Positions 46,899-55,565 of a stretch of 64,000 nucleotides of DNA are shown here, piece by piece; within the stretch, counting starts at the first letter, position 1, and every line of letters begins with the position of its first letter. The DNA is from Phycisphaerae bacterium (GTDB taxonomy: Bacteria; Planctomycetota; Phycisphaerae; Phycisphaerales; SM1A02): contig PBAY01000017.1 in the NCBI GenBank assembly GCA_002717655.1, forward strand, positions 1 through 64,000, written 5' to 3'. The position numbers and the translations under genes were made by a program. The notes under the pieces are model-generated. The model saw only the letters and a program-made list of their open reading frames with translations. It was not told where the DNA came from and made no database searches.

Positions 46899-48428
46899 AT
46901 GATCAACAAGACCAAGCCGTTCCTCGCTTCTCTCGTCATTGGCCTGCTGCTTTCCGCAACCGCAAGTGCCTCCCAGCTCAAACCATTGATGGACTGGATG
47001 AATTCTCTCGTGGATTCAGGTCAGGTGGTCGGATGCATGGCCCAGGTCACCCATGATGGTGAGACCATCTTTCTGGAAGCCGTCGGGAATCGAACACCGG
47101 AATCCGATGAGGCGCTCTCGACTGATCAGGTCATTCGAATCTATTCGATGTCCAAGGCGATCACCTCCACAGCCATCATGCAGTTGATCGAACAAGGCAA
47201 GATCGGCCTGGATGATCCGGTCTGGAAGTACATCCCCGAGTTCAGACAGATGGACGTGCTGGTTGATGGCGAACTTGTCTCTGCCAATCGTCCCGTGACG
47301 ATCCGTGACCTGTTGACCCATACCAGTGGCCTGTCCTACGGATTCATGGCTCCGCCGGAAGCAGCCCCCTACTACGTTGGCAAGATGCGATCCGCCAACA
47401 ACCTCAAGGAAGCCGGCGCACTGATGGGCGGGCTGCCGCTGCTCTCACAACCCGGTGAGTCGTTCGTCTATGGCCTGAACACGGATGTCCTTGGACGAGT
47501 CGTGGAAGTCGCCTCGGATGAATCGTTCGGACGTTACCTCAAACAGAACATCTTTAAACCACTGGGCATGAACCACACCGGCTTCGTACCTGATGAAGAC
47601 CTCGAGGAAATGCATATCGTCACACCAGTCGATGGCGAACTGGTCCTCGACGAAAACCACTATTCCGGAAACGACGCCATCTTCAAACCACGCTTTGAAT
47701 CCGGCGGCGGTGGGCTGTGGTCCACGATCGGCGACTACAGCCGCTTCTGCAAAGCCATGATCAACCATGGTGAGCTTGATGGCACGCGGATTCTCAAGCC
47801 TGAAACGGTCAAGTTCATGACTCAGAACCACCTGGCTCCCGGCGTCGGCGGTCCCGGCCAGCGATTCGGGCTTGGCTTCGGCATCCAACGTCCAGTACAG
47901 ACTTCCAAAGGCCCCATGGGTGAAGGTCGCTGGTCCTGGGGTGGCGCAGCCTGTACCTACTTCTTCATTGATCCTGAACTGAAGATCACCGCGGTCTTCG
48001 CTACGCAACAGTTCCCCTTCAACATGCAGATGAATGACAAGTTCCATCAGATGGTTCTGGAGTCCGTGGCCCAGATGGACGCCTCAAGCCATTCAGGAAC
48101 AGCAGCTGCAGCAGACAAGCCCAACAAGCACATCCTGGTCATCAACTTCAAGCTGAAGGATCTTTCCCGAGCTGACTATGAAGCTGCATGCAAGCAGGTG
48201 GCCTCAACCTTTGCCGGTCTTCCGGGCCTTGTTTCCAAGAAGTGGCTGGCCAATGAGGACACCAATACCTACGGCGGCGTGTACCTGTGGGAAAGCAAGC
48301 AGGCGATGCTCGACTACAAGAACTCCGAGGTCTTTGCCGCACTTGGCCAGAACCCGGCGTTCGTCGAACTGTCCGTGACGGATTTCGAGATGCTTCCCGG
48401 GCCATCGAAAGTGACACGAGCGGAGTGA
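46899..48428 (+). CDS. Exported serine beta-lactamase-like protein fused to a YdhR/monooxygenase-like domain
   Basis: A 509-residue exported protein. Residues 1-24 are a signal peptide. A class C beta-lactamase/DD-peptidase-like domain follows, with S83-M-S-K86 as the S-x-x-K motif and Y-G-L-N as the Y-x-N motif. Residues about 408-500 are a ferredoxin-like fold domain of the YdhR/putative monooxygenase type (I-L-V-I-N-F-K-L-K-D-L-S-R-A-D-Y ... G-L-V-S-K-K-W ... G-G-V-Y-L-W-E-S-K-Q-A-M ... F-A-A-L-G). The fusion is unusual; YdhR domains are normally small free proteins. It may be an exported esterase whose tail aids dimerisation, but the role is not known. Confidence 0.85.
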   Translation: MINKTKPFLASLVIGLLLSATASASQLKPLMDWMNSLVDSGQVVGCMAQVTHDGETIFLEAVGNRTPESDEALSTDQVIRIYSMSKAITSTAIMQLIEQGKIGLDDPVWKYIPEFRQMDVLVDGELVSANRPVTIRDLLTHTSGLSYGFMAPPEAAPYYVGKMRSANNLKEAGALMGGLPLLSQPGESFVYGLNTDVLGRVVEVASDESFGRYLKQNIFKPLGMNHTGFVPDEDLEEMHIVTPVDGELVLDENHYSGNDAIFKPRFESGGGGLWSTIGDYSRFCKAMINHGELDGTRILKPETVKFMTQNHLAPGVGGPGQRFGLGFGIQRPVQTSKGPMGEGRWSWGGAACTYFFIDPELKITAVFATQQFPFNMQMNDKFHQMVLESVAQMDASSHSGTAAAADKPNKHILVINFKLKDLSRADYEAACKQVASTFAGLPGLVSKKWLANEDTNTYGGVYLWESKQAMLDYKNSEVFAALGQNPAFVELSVTDFEMLPGPSKVTRAE

Positions 48429-48468
48429 CCCCTCGAGCCGGACAATACTTCCCGCTCATGCCCACACC

Positions 48469-48486
48469 CTCACGAGTTCTCGTGAG
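48469..48486. promoter_or_regulatory. Perfect hairpin between the esterase-like and kelch genes
   Basis: CTCACGAG-TT-CTCGTGAG: 8-bp arms with a 2-base centre, 41 bases after the stop of the beta-lactamase-like gene. It could be a terminator without a T-run or an operator for the kelch gene. Confidence 0.35.
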
Positions 48487-48576
48487 CCAGGAATGAGTCG
48501 GTCCGTCAATCCATGACTGGAAGAGACTCCGCTGCCAACCCTCGTTGAGTGCTGAGACCTCCTCTTTCATTGCAAA

Positions 48577-48591
48577 TGAGACCCGGTCTCA
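48577..48591. promoter_or_regulatory. Perfect Fur-like box upstream of the kelch gene
   Basis: TGAGACCCGGTCTCA: a perfect 7-1-7 dyad of the TGAGA-N5-TCTCA type, 79 bases before the kelch ATG. It shares the core with the fbpA, PepSY and ABC-transporter sites. Confidence 0.65.
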
Positions 48592-48669
48592 ATACCATGT
48601 CAGGTCCTGATTTCAAGGCTGGAGGCATCCTTCAGCCCTCATCACCAACTGCGAAGATCGGACCATACG

Positions 48670-50715
48670 ATGACATGTTTCAAGAGCGTCTTTCACACCA
48701 GCATGATGGCCGGCGCGATCGCCCTGATGTTCAACGCACAGGCCCAGGCCCAGCACTTCGCAGTCCCAGATGACCCCGATCTGTCGATGCCGATGCTGGT
48801 TGGCGAACCATGCAACTCGATACCACGACCAACGACGAGTTTCGGCTCGGTCGCACATGATGGATGGCTCTATGTGATGGGTGGTTACCACGGACGCCCC
48901 CACGCCTACAACCGTGATGGACAGTCGCGTGAGTTCTATCGAATCAATCTTCATGACCTTTCGCATCAGGAAATGCTTCCAAACAATCAAGGCATGCAGA
49001 GCTGCCCTCTTGAAGCTTGGAACGGAAAGATCATTCGAACTGGTGGACTTGTCGCTACCAATGCACCGGATGAATCATCACATCCGGTCTCGCTTTCGAC
49101 AGTGAGCTCATATGATCCAGCCACCAAGCAGTGGACTGCGCTTGCGGACATGCCTGCTGGCAGATCTTCACATGACACGGCAATCATCGATTCCACGCTG
49201 TACGTCTTTGGCGGGTGGAACCTCGATGCGGACAGTGGAAGCCGAGACTGGTACTCGGATGTCTGGACGCTTGATCTGGCTGATCCGGAAGCAAAGTGGA
49301 TCCCGCATGACGCACCATTCAAACGACGGGCCATGGCCTCCGTCGCAGTCGATGGGAAAGTGATGATCATTGGCGGTATGACTCCTGGGGGAACAACCAA
49401 CGAAGTCAATCTCTACGACCCCGAGACCAACACCTGGTCGGAAGGCCCCTCCTATCCGGAACAGGCCTTCGGAATAGCTGCCGACAACGTTGATGGAATG
49501 GTCGTAGCCAGCGGTGTGGATGGAGGAGTATTGGGCTGGTCACCACAGCAGGAGAATTGGGAACCTCTTGGAACGACGACTTTCCCACGCTTCTTTCATC
49601 AGATCGCAGCAGACCACAATGGCGACATCCTGATCCTCGGAGGTATTTCTGGCGGCATGCGACCCTCCCAGATTGAACGAGTCGCAATTGGGACTGGCGG
49701 AGATGACGATCCAATTGTTCGACACTGGGTCGTTCCATCTCCATCCAATGCCAAGAACCGACAGGCCTTCTTCGTACGCAATGGCTGGATCTACATGTTC
49801 GGCGGCAACAACAGCACTGGACAGCACGATTTTGAATCACACAACTTTCTCGCCGAAGGCTATCGACTGAATCCTGCAACCATGACCTGGCGTCCATGCT
49901 CCGACTATCCAATGCCAAGACAGTCGGTACAGACTCATATGGATGACGATGGGAAGACGGGCTTTGCATTGGGAGGCTTCGGTTATGGGGAAGACACCGC
50001 CCACACGCACATCGAGGGCTGCACCTATGACTTCAAGGATAATTCCTGGAAAGTCACGGGCCCACATCTCCCCGTCTCCAGAAGCCAGTTCGGCCTGGCA
50101 AAGCACGGTGATGAGTACTGGGTATTCGGCGGGCTGGACTATGATTCACGTCGCGAATCAGGAGACCACTTCCGCCATCTTGCGGATGTCATGATGGCCA
50201 ATCCTGGCGCAGGTCACGAAGAATTCATCGATTCTGGGATTGATCTGCCACGTACAAGAAGGGCGTTTGGCGGAGTAACCGTCGGTGATCGGTACTACAT
50301 GCTTGGCGGCATGACCGACAACTTTGAACTGGTACCCGTGTGCGACGTGTTTGACTTCGATGAAAAGAAATGGTCTCAGATTGCACAACCTGAACGAACC
50401 CGACTTTCACCTGAAGCTGTTGTCCTGGGGAAGCACATCTTCCTGGCTGGCGGCATGTCACCAAAGGTTGACGAGTCCGGTCTGGAACCCAACAAGTCTC
50501 TGGAAATGTATGACACGCAGACCAACACCTGGACCACCATCGTGGAGGATCTCCCATTCGCACTGCGACACATCACGATGATGCCATTCCGTGGCCAGTT
50601 GATGATCTTCACAAGTCATGAGTCCGATGCAAACATGGCTCATGTGGTGCTGATCAATCCCTACAAGGGAATGCACAGGAACATGCAGATGGCAAGGATG
50701 TCCGATCTTGAATAG
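48670..50715 (+). CDS. Exported kelch-repeat protein
   Basis: A 681-residue exported protein with a signal peptide (M-T-C-F-K-S-V-F-H-T-S-M-M-A-G-A-I ... A-Q-A-Q). The body has repeated kelch-type motifs (double glycine followed by W/Y, for example M-G-G-Y-H-G, F-G-G-W-N-L, I-G-G-M-T-P, L-G-G-I-S-G, F-G-G-N-N-S, F-G-G-L-D-Y, L-G-G-M-T-D, A-G-G-M-S-P), which form one or more beta-propellers. Many kelch blades end with W near the next motif. The Fur-like box upstream places it in the likely iron regulon; its ligand is unknown. No enzyme site was seen. Confidence 0.88.
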   Translation: MTCFKSVFHTSMMAGAIALMFNAQAQAQHFAVPDDPDLSMPMLVGEPCNSIPRPTTSFGSVAHDGWLYVMGGYHGRPHAYNRDGQSREFYRINLHDLSHQEMLPNNQGMQSCPLEAWNGKIIRTGGLVATNAPDESSHPVSLSTVSSYDPATKQWTALADMPAGRSSHDTAIIDSTLYVFGGWNLDADSGSRDWYSDVWTLDLADPEAKWIPHDAPFKRRAMASVAVDGKVMIIGGMTPGGTTNEVNLYDPETNTWSEGPSYPEQAFGIAADNVDGMVVASGVDGGVLGWSPQQENWEPLGTTTFPRFFHQIAADHNGDILILGGISGGMRPSQIERVAIGTGGDDDPIVRHWVVPSPSNAKNRQAFFVRNGWIYMFGGNNSTGQHDFESHNFLAEGYRLNPATMTWRPCSDYPMPRQSVQTHMDDDGKTGFALGGFGYGEDTAHTHIEGCTYDFKDNSWKVTGPHLPVSRSQFGLAKHGDEYWVFGGLDYDSRRESGDHFRHLADVMMANPGAGHEEFIDSGIDLPRTRRAFGGVTVGDRYYMLGGMTDNFELVPVCDVFDFDEKKWSQIAQPERTRLSPEAVVLGKHIFLAGGMSPKVDESGLEPNKSLEMYDTQTNTWTTIVEDLPFALRHITMMPFRGQLMIFTSHESDANMAHVVLINPYKGMHRNMQMARMSDLE

Positions 50716-50727
50716 GCCCTGTCCGAC

Positions 50728-50994
50728 TCACATCGAGAACAATCGAAGATGACCTGATTCATCCACCCTCATGATTCCCATGCGGACCAGAAAGTTGGAG
50801 GCTTCCTGAACCACCGCGGGATCCATTCCGCAGGTGCAAGGCGGCTCAACGGAGGGACAGAACCAGGCTGGAATCAGCAGTGGACCGGGGTGAAGATTGG
50901 ATTCACAATCCAGAACCGCAAAGAAAACAGCTGCTGCAGCTTCAAAAAGTCGGTCTACATCTTCCTGGGACAGCTCTTTGGTTTGGTTATCCAT
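50728..50994 (-). CDS. Small cysteine-containing protein divergent from the PepSY gene
   Basis: An 88-residue protein from the ATG at 50994, which has GGAG upstream; a longer frame upstream lacks support. It has a Cys cluster C-P-S-V-E-P-P-C-T-C-G in the middle and an acidic N-terminus. The Fur-like palindrome at 51009-51033 lies directly upstream of its start, so it should be iron-repressed. No family was recognised; a metal- or Fe-S-binding helper is conceivable. Confidence 0.65.
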   Translation of the reverse strand: MDNQTKELSQEDVDRLFEAAAAVFFAVLDCESNLHPGPLLIPAWFCPSVEPPCTCGMDPAVVQEASNFLVRMGIMRVDESGHLRLFSM

Positions 50995-51008
50995 TCGTGG
51001 ACTCCAGA

Positions 51009-51033
51009 ATTGAGATTGAGACTCATTCTCAAT
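51009..51033. promoter_or_regulatory. 25-bp Fur-like operator between the small Cys protein and the PepSY gene
   Basis: A near-perfect 25-bp palindrome pairing 11 of 12 positions around the centre, with core TGAGATTGAGACTCATTCTCA at its middle. The sub-site at 51017-51031 is an exact TGAGA-N5-TCTCA match. It is the longest and best of the four boxes and lies in a divergent promoter region. Confidence 0.75.
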
Positions 51034-51162
51034 ATCTGTTATCCTACCCCTCTCGACAGCCACCGGCAATAGAGCCGGTGGTCTGAATCTACAGAATTAT
51101 GGGATTTGCTCCCTGGTACCAGAGCCCACTCGCCCCACTGATCTTCCATGGATTGATTCAGC

Positions 51163-52125
51163 ATGCCAGAAGGAACAATCCAGGACAAGCCCGTTGCCGT
51201 TGTGAAGACGATTCCTCAGCGAAGAGTCTCCTCAAAGAACTCGTCAACCAAACCGAAACACAAGAATCGCAAGCGATACAACTCTTCAATGAGGACGATT
51301 CGTCGTCTTCACATGTACTTCGGCCTGATTCTCGTTCCGTTTGTTCTGCTGTATGGTGTCACCGCCATCCTGTTCAATCACCAGACATGGTTCGGCAGCA
51401 CCACCATCATCGAGAACGACACGCTGCTTCTGGAATCAGTCGCCGTTGCTTCCGCCGACACGATCGCCGATCAGGTGACCGCGGAACTGATCGAGAAATC
51501 TGGACTTGAAATCACCCGCATCGATCAAACCGCCTCCTACACAGGTGACATGTTCATCGACTTTCCCGGAGATGAATCGAGACATCGCTATCGAATTGAT
51601 CCCGATGACATGAGTTCCCAGCTTCAGATCACCCCCACTGCACCCTCCGTGGAGAAGAAATCACTCTTCCCTGAAGAACTCGACAAGAGAGAAACCGAGA
51701 CGCTCAAGGCGATTGTGACGAAACTCGAGGAGATCTCGGGGCGTGAGAAGGGAAGCATTCGCCTCATGCCTGACGTCGAGTTCAGAGTCATGGCCGAAGA
51801 TGAAGACTGGACGCTCACCTACGATCTGCGATCCGGAGATCTCGAGCAGAGACTGACCGACGAACCTTCAAGGGCATTCAACCTCAGATCCTTTCTTCTC
51901 AGACTCCATAAATCACATGGCTACCCCAGTGAACCAGGTTCACGCATGGCCTGGGCCGTCATCGTGGATGTCATGGGCGCCCTGATGATCTTCTGGGGGC
52001 TTTCAGGGATCTTCATGTGGTGGCAGATGAAGCCGACCAGACGACTGGGCATGATCTCCGTCATCGCGGGCCTCGCACTATCGATCGCACTGGGCTATGG
52101 AATGCTTCAATTGATCTACTATTGA
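51163..52125 (+). CDS. PepSY-associated membrane protein
   Basis: A 320-residue protein. A basic N-terminal tail of about 48 residues precedes the first membrane helix (H-M-Y-F-G-L-I-L-V-P-F-V-L-L-Y-G-V-T-A-I-L-F-N-H). The extracytoplasmic middle has PepSY-like features (Y-R-I-D-P-D-D-M; T-Y-D-L-R-S-G-D-L-E). Two further helices close the protein, with H-K-S-H-G-Y in the loop before them and F-W-G-L-S-G-I-F-M-W-W-Q-M-K in the second last. This matches PepSY_TM proteins, some of which reduce ferric siderophores. An ATG at 51289 is an alternative start. Together with the Fur-like operator upstream, a role in iron handling is likely. Confidence 0.85.
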   Translation: MPEGTIQDKPVAVVKTIPQRRVSSKNSSTKPKHKNRKRYNSSMRTIRRLHMYFGLILVPFVLLYGVTAILFNHQTWFGSTTIIENDTLLLESVAVASADTIADQVTAELIEKSGLEITRIDQTASYTGDMFIDFPGDESRHRYRIDPDDMSSQLQITPTAPSVEKKSLFPEELDKRETETLKAIVTKLEEISGREKGSIRLMPDVEFRVMAEDEDWTLTYDLRSGDLEQRLTDEPSRAFNLRSFLLRLHKSHGYPSEPGSRMAWAVIVDVMGALMIFWGLSGIFMWWQMKPTRRLGMISVIAGLALSIALGYGMLQLIYY

Positions 52126-52149
52126 TCTTCATTCTTCAGGAGAACACAC

Positions 52150-52530
52150 ATGCAGGATTACATCGCCGGGATCATTGTCGGGATCATCATTCTTCAGACA
52201 GCAGTCTTCGCTCCAACGATCTTCACGACAATTGATGCCGCTCCTGCCGGAAAACTGCTACGAGCACTCTTTCCAAAGTTCTTCAAACTGCTGATCGTGC
52301 TTGGCATCTTCTGCACGGCTGCGCTGATCTTCGGGGAGAAATCCTCAGTCATGCAGTACATCATTGCCGTAGCAACAATACTGCTTCCATTGATCTGCGC
52401 AGTCCTGGTACCCATAACGAACAAGGCGACCGATGCTGGCAACCGCAGCAGATTCAAACTGCTTCACACCATCAGCGTGGTCCTGACGATGCTTGTACTG
52501 GTGGGAAACCTGGCCTTCCCATGGATCTGA
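52150..52530 (+). CDS. Small four-helix membrane protein (DUF4149-like)
   Basis: A 126-residue protein of four hydrophobic helices, with CAGGAG before the ATG and 24 bases after the PepSY gene stop, so likely co-transcribed. The pattern (I-I-V-G-I-I-I-L-Q-T-A-V-F-A-P-T-I-F ... R-F-K-L-L-H-T-I-S-V-V-L-T-M-L-V) resembles the DUF4149/TMEM205-like proteins. Some relatives are thought to help heme or metal handling, but this is not established. Confidence 0.78.
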   Translation: MQDYIAGIIVGIIILQTAVFAPTIFTTIDAAPAGKLLRALFPKFFKLLIVLGIFCTAALIFGEKSSVMQYIIAVATILLPLICAVLVPITNKATDAGNRSRFKLLHTISVVLTMLVLVGNLAFPWI

Positions 52531-52557
52531 AATCCTGATCCAGATCCTATAACAACC

Positions 52558-52580
52558 ACATGTGACCGGTAATCACATGT
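52558..52580. promoter_or_regulatory. Inverted repeat downstream of the PepSY unit
   Basis: ACATGTGA-CCGGTAA-TCACATGT: perfect 8-bp arms with a 7-bp centre. It may be a transcript hairpin or an operator for the following short gene. A partial iron-box-like stretch (TGAGAATTGACATCA) lies just after it, but its right arm does not match. Confidence 0.4.
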
Positions 52581-52721
52581 CAAACAGGATCAAATCCGTT
52601 GTCACAACCACAATTGAGAATTGACATCAAATAGAGACACTCGATTGAAGTGTCCGCCAGCTCCATTCGATAGGAACCGCACAACCCCTACAACTCCTCC
52701 AATGAAAGAAGGAACAGAATC

Positions 52722-52961
52722 ATGTGCATGGGCGGAAAGTGCCAGCGAATTTGTCAGCGAATGGGCAAGAAGCGACCAGCATCCTGCCAGAGGATGAAGT
52801 TCACGTCCTTGACGTTGTCGCCAACAGCCGCGTTGAGCCCAGATGACGCGAACATGACAACCATGATTGAACCCAAGGACAGCCAAGAGGCTGGCCCCAT
52901 CAGCCTCCGGGAAATTCTTGAATGGGATTCCAGAGCAACCGAGATGAAGCTCTGCGCCTGA
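52722..52961 (+). CDS. Possible short Cys-containing protein
   Basis: A 79-residue frame with AAGGA 8 bases before the ATG. The N-terminus is Cys/Met/Lys-rich (M-C-M-G-G-K-C-Q-R-I-C-Q-R-M-G-K) and the end is acidic (I-S-L-R-E-I-L-E-W). No family was recognised and overlapping frames on both strands are open, so this is a tentative call. It lies in the iron/heme island between the PepSY unit and the heme oxygenase. Confidence 0.35.
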   Translation: MCMGGKCQRICQRMGKKRPASCQRMKFTSLTLSPTAALSPDDANMTTMIEPKDSQEAGPISLREILEWDSRATEMKLCA

Positions 52962-52985
52962 TGACAAAGCGTCAAAGCAAGCCAA

Positions 52986-53648
52986 TCAGGCGGTGCTGAC
53001 TTCCGGCATCTGCTGCGAAACCGTCATCACCATCTTGAAGGTCTCCTGAGCAACTGCGACGCATTCTTCCTGCTCAGCATCAGTGAGATCAAGTTCGTTC
53101 AGTGTTTCCTTGAACGCATTCCAGCAACGACGCTGATCCTTGCCATGAGGATCGAGATAGCCCATGGCCTTGTCTTCACCAAGCCCCATGGTTTCACGCA
53201 GCTTCTTGGCAATGAACTTGTTGCCATTGGTGGCACCTTCCTTGACATAGAGCACGCCGATCAGCGAAGTTGGATTCTGCTCCAGCCGCTCTGCGATGTA
53301 ATCCGTGAAACTGCTGGTGGCCGGGAAGGGTTCAGCGACTTCTTCGTGATCAAGATCCTTCAGATCCTGCTCAATTCGATGAAGCCGAAGATGGGATTCA
53401 TCGAAGATCCGGGCCACCCTCGCATCACCTGAAGCTGCCTGCTGAAGGGCTGGATCAAGGACAGCGTGGATGTGACGCATCTGGCCGAGAAATCCTCCGA
53501 ACTCCAAGCGAGCCAGATCGCCACTCACCATGCGGACCTGAAAATTGCCAGACTCAGCCTGGTCATGCAGGGACTGGGTACCTTCCTTCAACTTGAGGTG
53601 AAAGCCGGTTGCCTTGGGCATGCCATGATGATGCGGGTGATCTGCCAT
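52986..53648 (-). CDS. Heme oxygenase family protein
   Basis: A 220-residue protein from the ATG at 53648 (GAGGAGT upstream; the codon before it is TTG). The proximal heme ligand is His28 in L-K-E-G-T-Q-S-L-H-D-Q-A-E, as in the heme oxygenase family, and the helical body fits the expected length. It should open heme to release iron using a reductant. A His-rich N-terminus (H-P-H-H-H) may bind heme or metal. It lies in an island with a heme/siderophore-type ABC importer and Fur-like boxes, which supports iron scavenging from heme. It ends 100 bases downstream of the importer operon on the same strand. Confidence 0.88.
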   Translation of the reverse strand: MADHPHHHGMPKATGFHLKLKEGTQSLHDQAESGNFQVRMVSGDLARLEFGGFLGQMRHIHAVLDPALQQAASGDARVARIFDESHLRLHRIEQDLKDLDHEEVAEPFPATSSFTDYIAERLEQNPTSLIGVLYVKEGATNGNKFIAKKLRETMGLGEDKAMGYLDPHGKDQRRCWNAFKETLNELDLTDAEQEECVAVAQETFKMVMTVSQQMPEVSTA

Positions 53649-53748
53649 CAATTGTTACTCCTCACTGGTGATGGGGGCCAAGCACACATGATAGTTGCCA
53701 CCCCTGTGACTGCAAAGAAAACACTCGGCAAATGACCTCCGGTGGCCA

Positions 53749-54528
53749 TCAGCCCTGCCTGTGACAGATAATCACCGGCTGCCCGGTCGCTGGTTCATGA
53801 CCGATATCCGCCTGAATATTGAATACCTCGCTCAACAGCTCTGAGGTCATCACGTCAGCGGGCAGACCATCTGCCACAAGCTTCCCTTCATGGATGACCA
53901 GAAGACGATCAAAGAACCTCATCGCCAGTGAAAGATCATGCAACACGACCATCAGGGTCCGCCCCTCTTTCTGGCTGAGATCTTCAAGCAGATGAAGCAA
54001 GGCGTATTGATGCTCCAGATCCAGCCCCGTCAGTGGCTCGTCCAGAAGCAGAAGGTCGGGCGACTGAGCCAGCAGCGTTGCAAGTCGAACTCGCTGTCGC
54101 TCGCCGCCTGAGAGACGCTCGACCGGACGGTCTGCAAGATGCGAGATTTCACACACCTCGATGGCGGCGTCAATGAAGGCTGCATCATTCGAGGATCGAT
54201 CACGAAAATAGCTTCGATGAGGATGTCGACCAATGGAGACATGGTCACGGACCGTCGTCATCATTGGAATCACATCAGACTGGCTCAACAAGCCGATTTT
54301 TCTGGCTCGCTCACGCCTGGAATAGGACTGGATCAATTCCCCTTCCAATCGCACTTCGCCCTGTGATGGCTTCAGAATGGTGCACAGTGTGCGGAGCAAG
54401 GTGGATTTGCCGCACCCATTGGGCCCGACCAGTGCAACTCGTTGACCTGACTTGATGTCGAAATCCATGCCCTTGAGCACATGATTTGATCCCAGCTGCA
54501 CATGCAGATCTTTCACTGAAACACTCAT
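53749..54528 (-). CDS. Heme/siderophore ABC importer ATPase
   Basis: A 259-residue FepC/HmuV-type ATPase. Walker A is G-P-N-G-C-G-K-S-T, the signature L-S-G-G-E-R-Q-R, and Walker B L-L-L-L-D-E-P-L-T-G-L-D followed by the switch His region in V-L-H-D. The ATG at 54528 has GAGGTGG upstream and overlaps the permease stop (ATGA). It energises the importer of which the permease and binding protein are encoded upstream. Confidence 0.93.
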   Translation of the reverse strand: MSVSVKDLHVQLGSNHVLKGMDFDIKSGQRVALVGPNGCGKSTLLRTLCTILKPSQGEVRLEGELIQSYSRRERARKIGLLSQSDVIPMMTTVRDHVSIGRHPHRSYFRDRSSNDAAFIDAAIEVCEISHLADRPVERLSGGERQRVRLATLLAQSPDLLLLDEPLTGLDLEHQYALLHLLEDLSQKEGRTLMVVLHDLSLAMRFFDRLLVIHEGKLVADGLPADVMTSELLSEVFNIQADIGHEPATGQPVIICHRQG

Positions 54529-55565
54529 CGCAACCACCTCGCACGGTAGAGGAGGTAGATGAAGTAAGGCCCACCAATCAAGCCTGTAATGACACCGACA
54601 GGCATCTCTGCAGGCGCAAGCGCCAATCTGGCAACAAGGTCCGACCAGAGCAACAGGGCCCCTCCGGCCACTGCCGAAACAGGTATCAACCCGTAGTTGC
54701 CACCCAAGAGAAGGCGCATCAGATGTGGAACTACCAGACCGATGAAGCCGACCAACCCTGCAACACTTGCCGCAGAACCTGCAAGCAGTGCCGCGGCTGC
54801 AAAAGCAATGAGCCTCGTCCTCTCAACCGGTACGCCCATGGTCACGGCAGCATCATCACCGAGCTCCATGACGGCGAGTCGAGGTCGAATCCACAAGGCC
54901 AGACCAACACCAGCAACGGTGTAAGGCCACAGCATGTCAACATGCCCCCACCCACGACCATTGAAGGAACCCGATGTCCAGAACATCATCGCTGGAATGC
55001 GATCAGCAAAGGCGGTCATCAACAGACCGATGACCGCACCAAGTACGGCGTTCACCGCTACGCCGGCGAGGATCATCCTCATCGGCGAAGAACCTGCACC
55101 AGGTCTCCACGAGACCACATAGACGACTACTGCTGCAATCATCGCACCGGCAAAGGCGACGATCGGCAGCAGGATGGCAGAAGATGGCAGGACTGCCAGA
55201 ACAATAGTGGCTGCAAGTGCAGCACCAGCTGTTACTCCGATGAGACCCGGATCAGCGAGCGGGTTCCGCGTCACAGCTTGAAGCAAGGTTCCTGAAATAG
55301 CCAGATTGCAACCGACCAGCACCGCTGCAATGGAACGAGGTAGACGCGACTGGAGAATGATCTGAGTATCCGTCTTCTCGCCGGATCCCGTCATAACCTT
55401 GATGACATCAACCAGTGGAATGTCCACAGCGCCGAGTGCAAGCGAGGCAATCAGTCCGATCACAATCAGCACGACCACCAGCGTCGCACCAATAGCAACG
55501 CGCAGCCAGCGTCTGCCTCCTATGGAAGTCGACAGTTGTGTGGTGACTGAAAGTGGGGTGCTCAC
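54525..55565 (-). CDS. FecCD-type ABC importer permease
   Basis: A 346-residue polytopic protein of the BtuC/FecCD family, with typical Q-A-V-T-R-N-P-L-A-D-P-G-L-I-G near residue 92 and G-L-V-V-P-H-L-M-R near 270. The GTG start overlaps the stop of the binding-protein gene (GTGA). It moves iron-siderophore, heme or cobalamin substrates; the heme oxygenase and Fur-like box favour an iron substrate. Confidence 0.94.
   Translation of the reverse strand: MSTPLSVTTQLSTSIGGRRWLRVAIGATLVVVLIVIGLIASLALGAVDIPLVDVIKVMTGSGEKTDTQIILQSRLPRSIAAVLVGCNLAISGTLLQAVTRNPLADPGLIGVTAGAALAATIVLAVLPSSAILLPIVAFAGAMIAAVVVYVVSWRPGAGSSPMRMILAGVAVNAVLGAVIGLLMTAFADRIPAMMFWTSGSFNGRGWGHVDMLWPYTVAGVGLALWIRPRLAVMELGDDAAVTMGVPVERTRLIAFAAAALLAGSAASVAGLVGFIGLVVPHLMRLLLGGNYGLIPVSAVAGGALLLWSDLVARLALAPAEMPVGVITGLIGGPYFIYLLYRARWLR

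Noticed and set aside
52602-52985. 127-residue minus-strand frame after the heme oxygenase gene
   Set aside because: No ribosome site, no motif and unusual composition; it overlaps the tentative short Cys gene.
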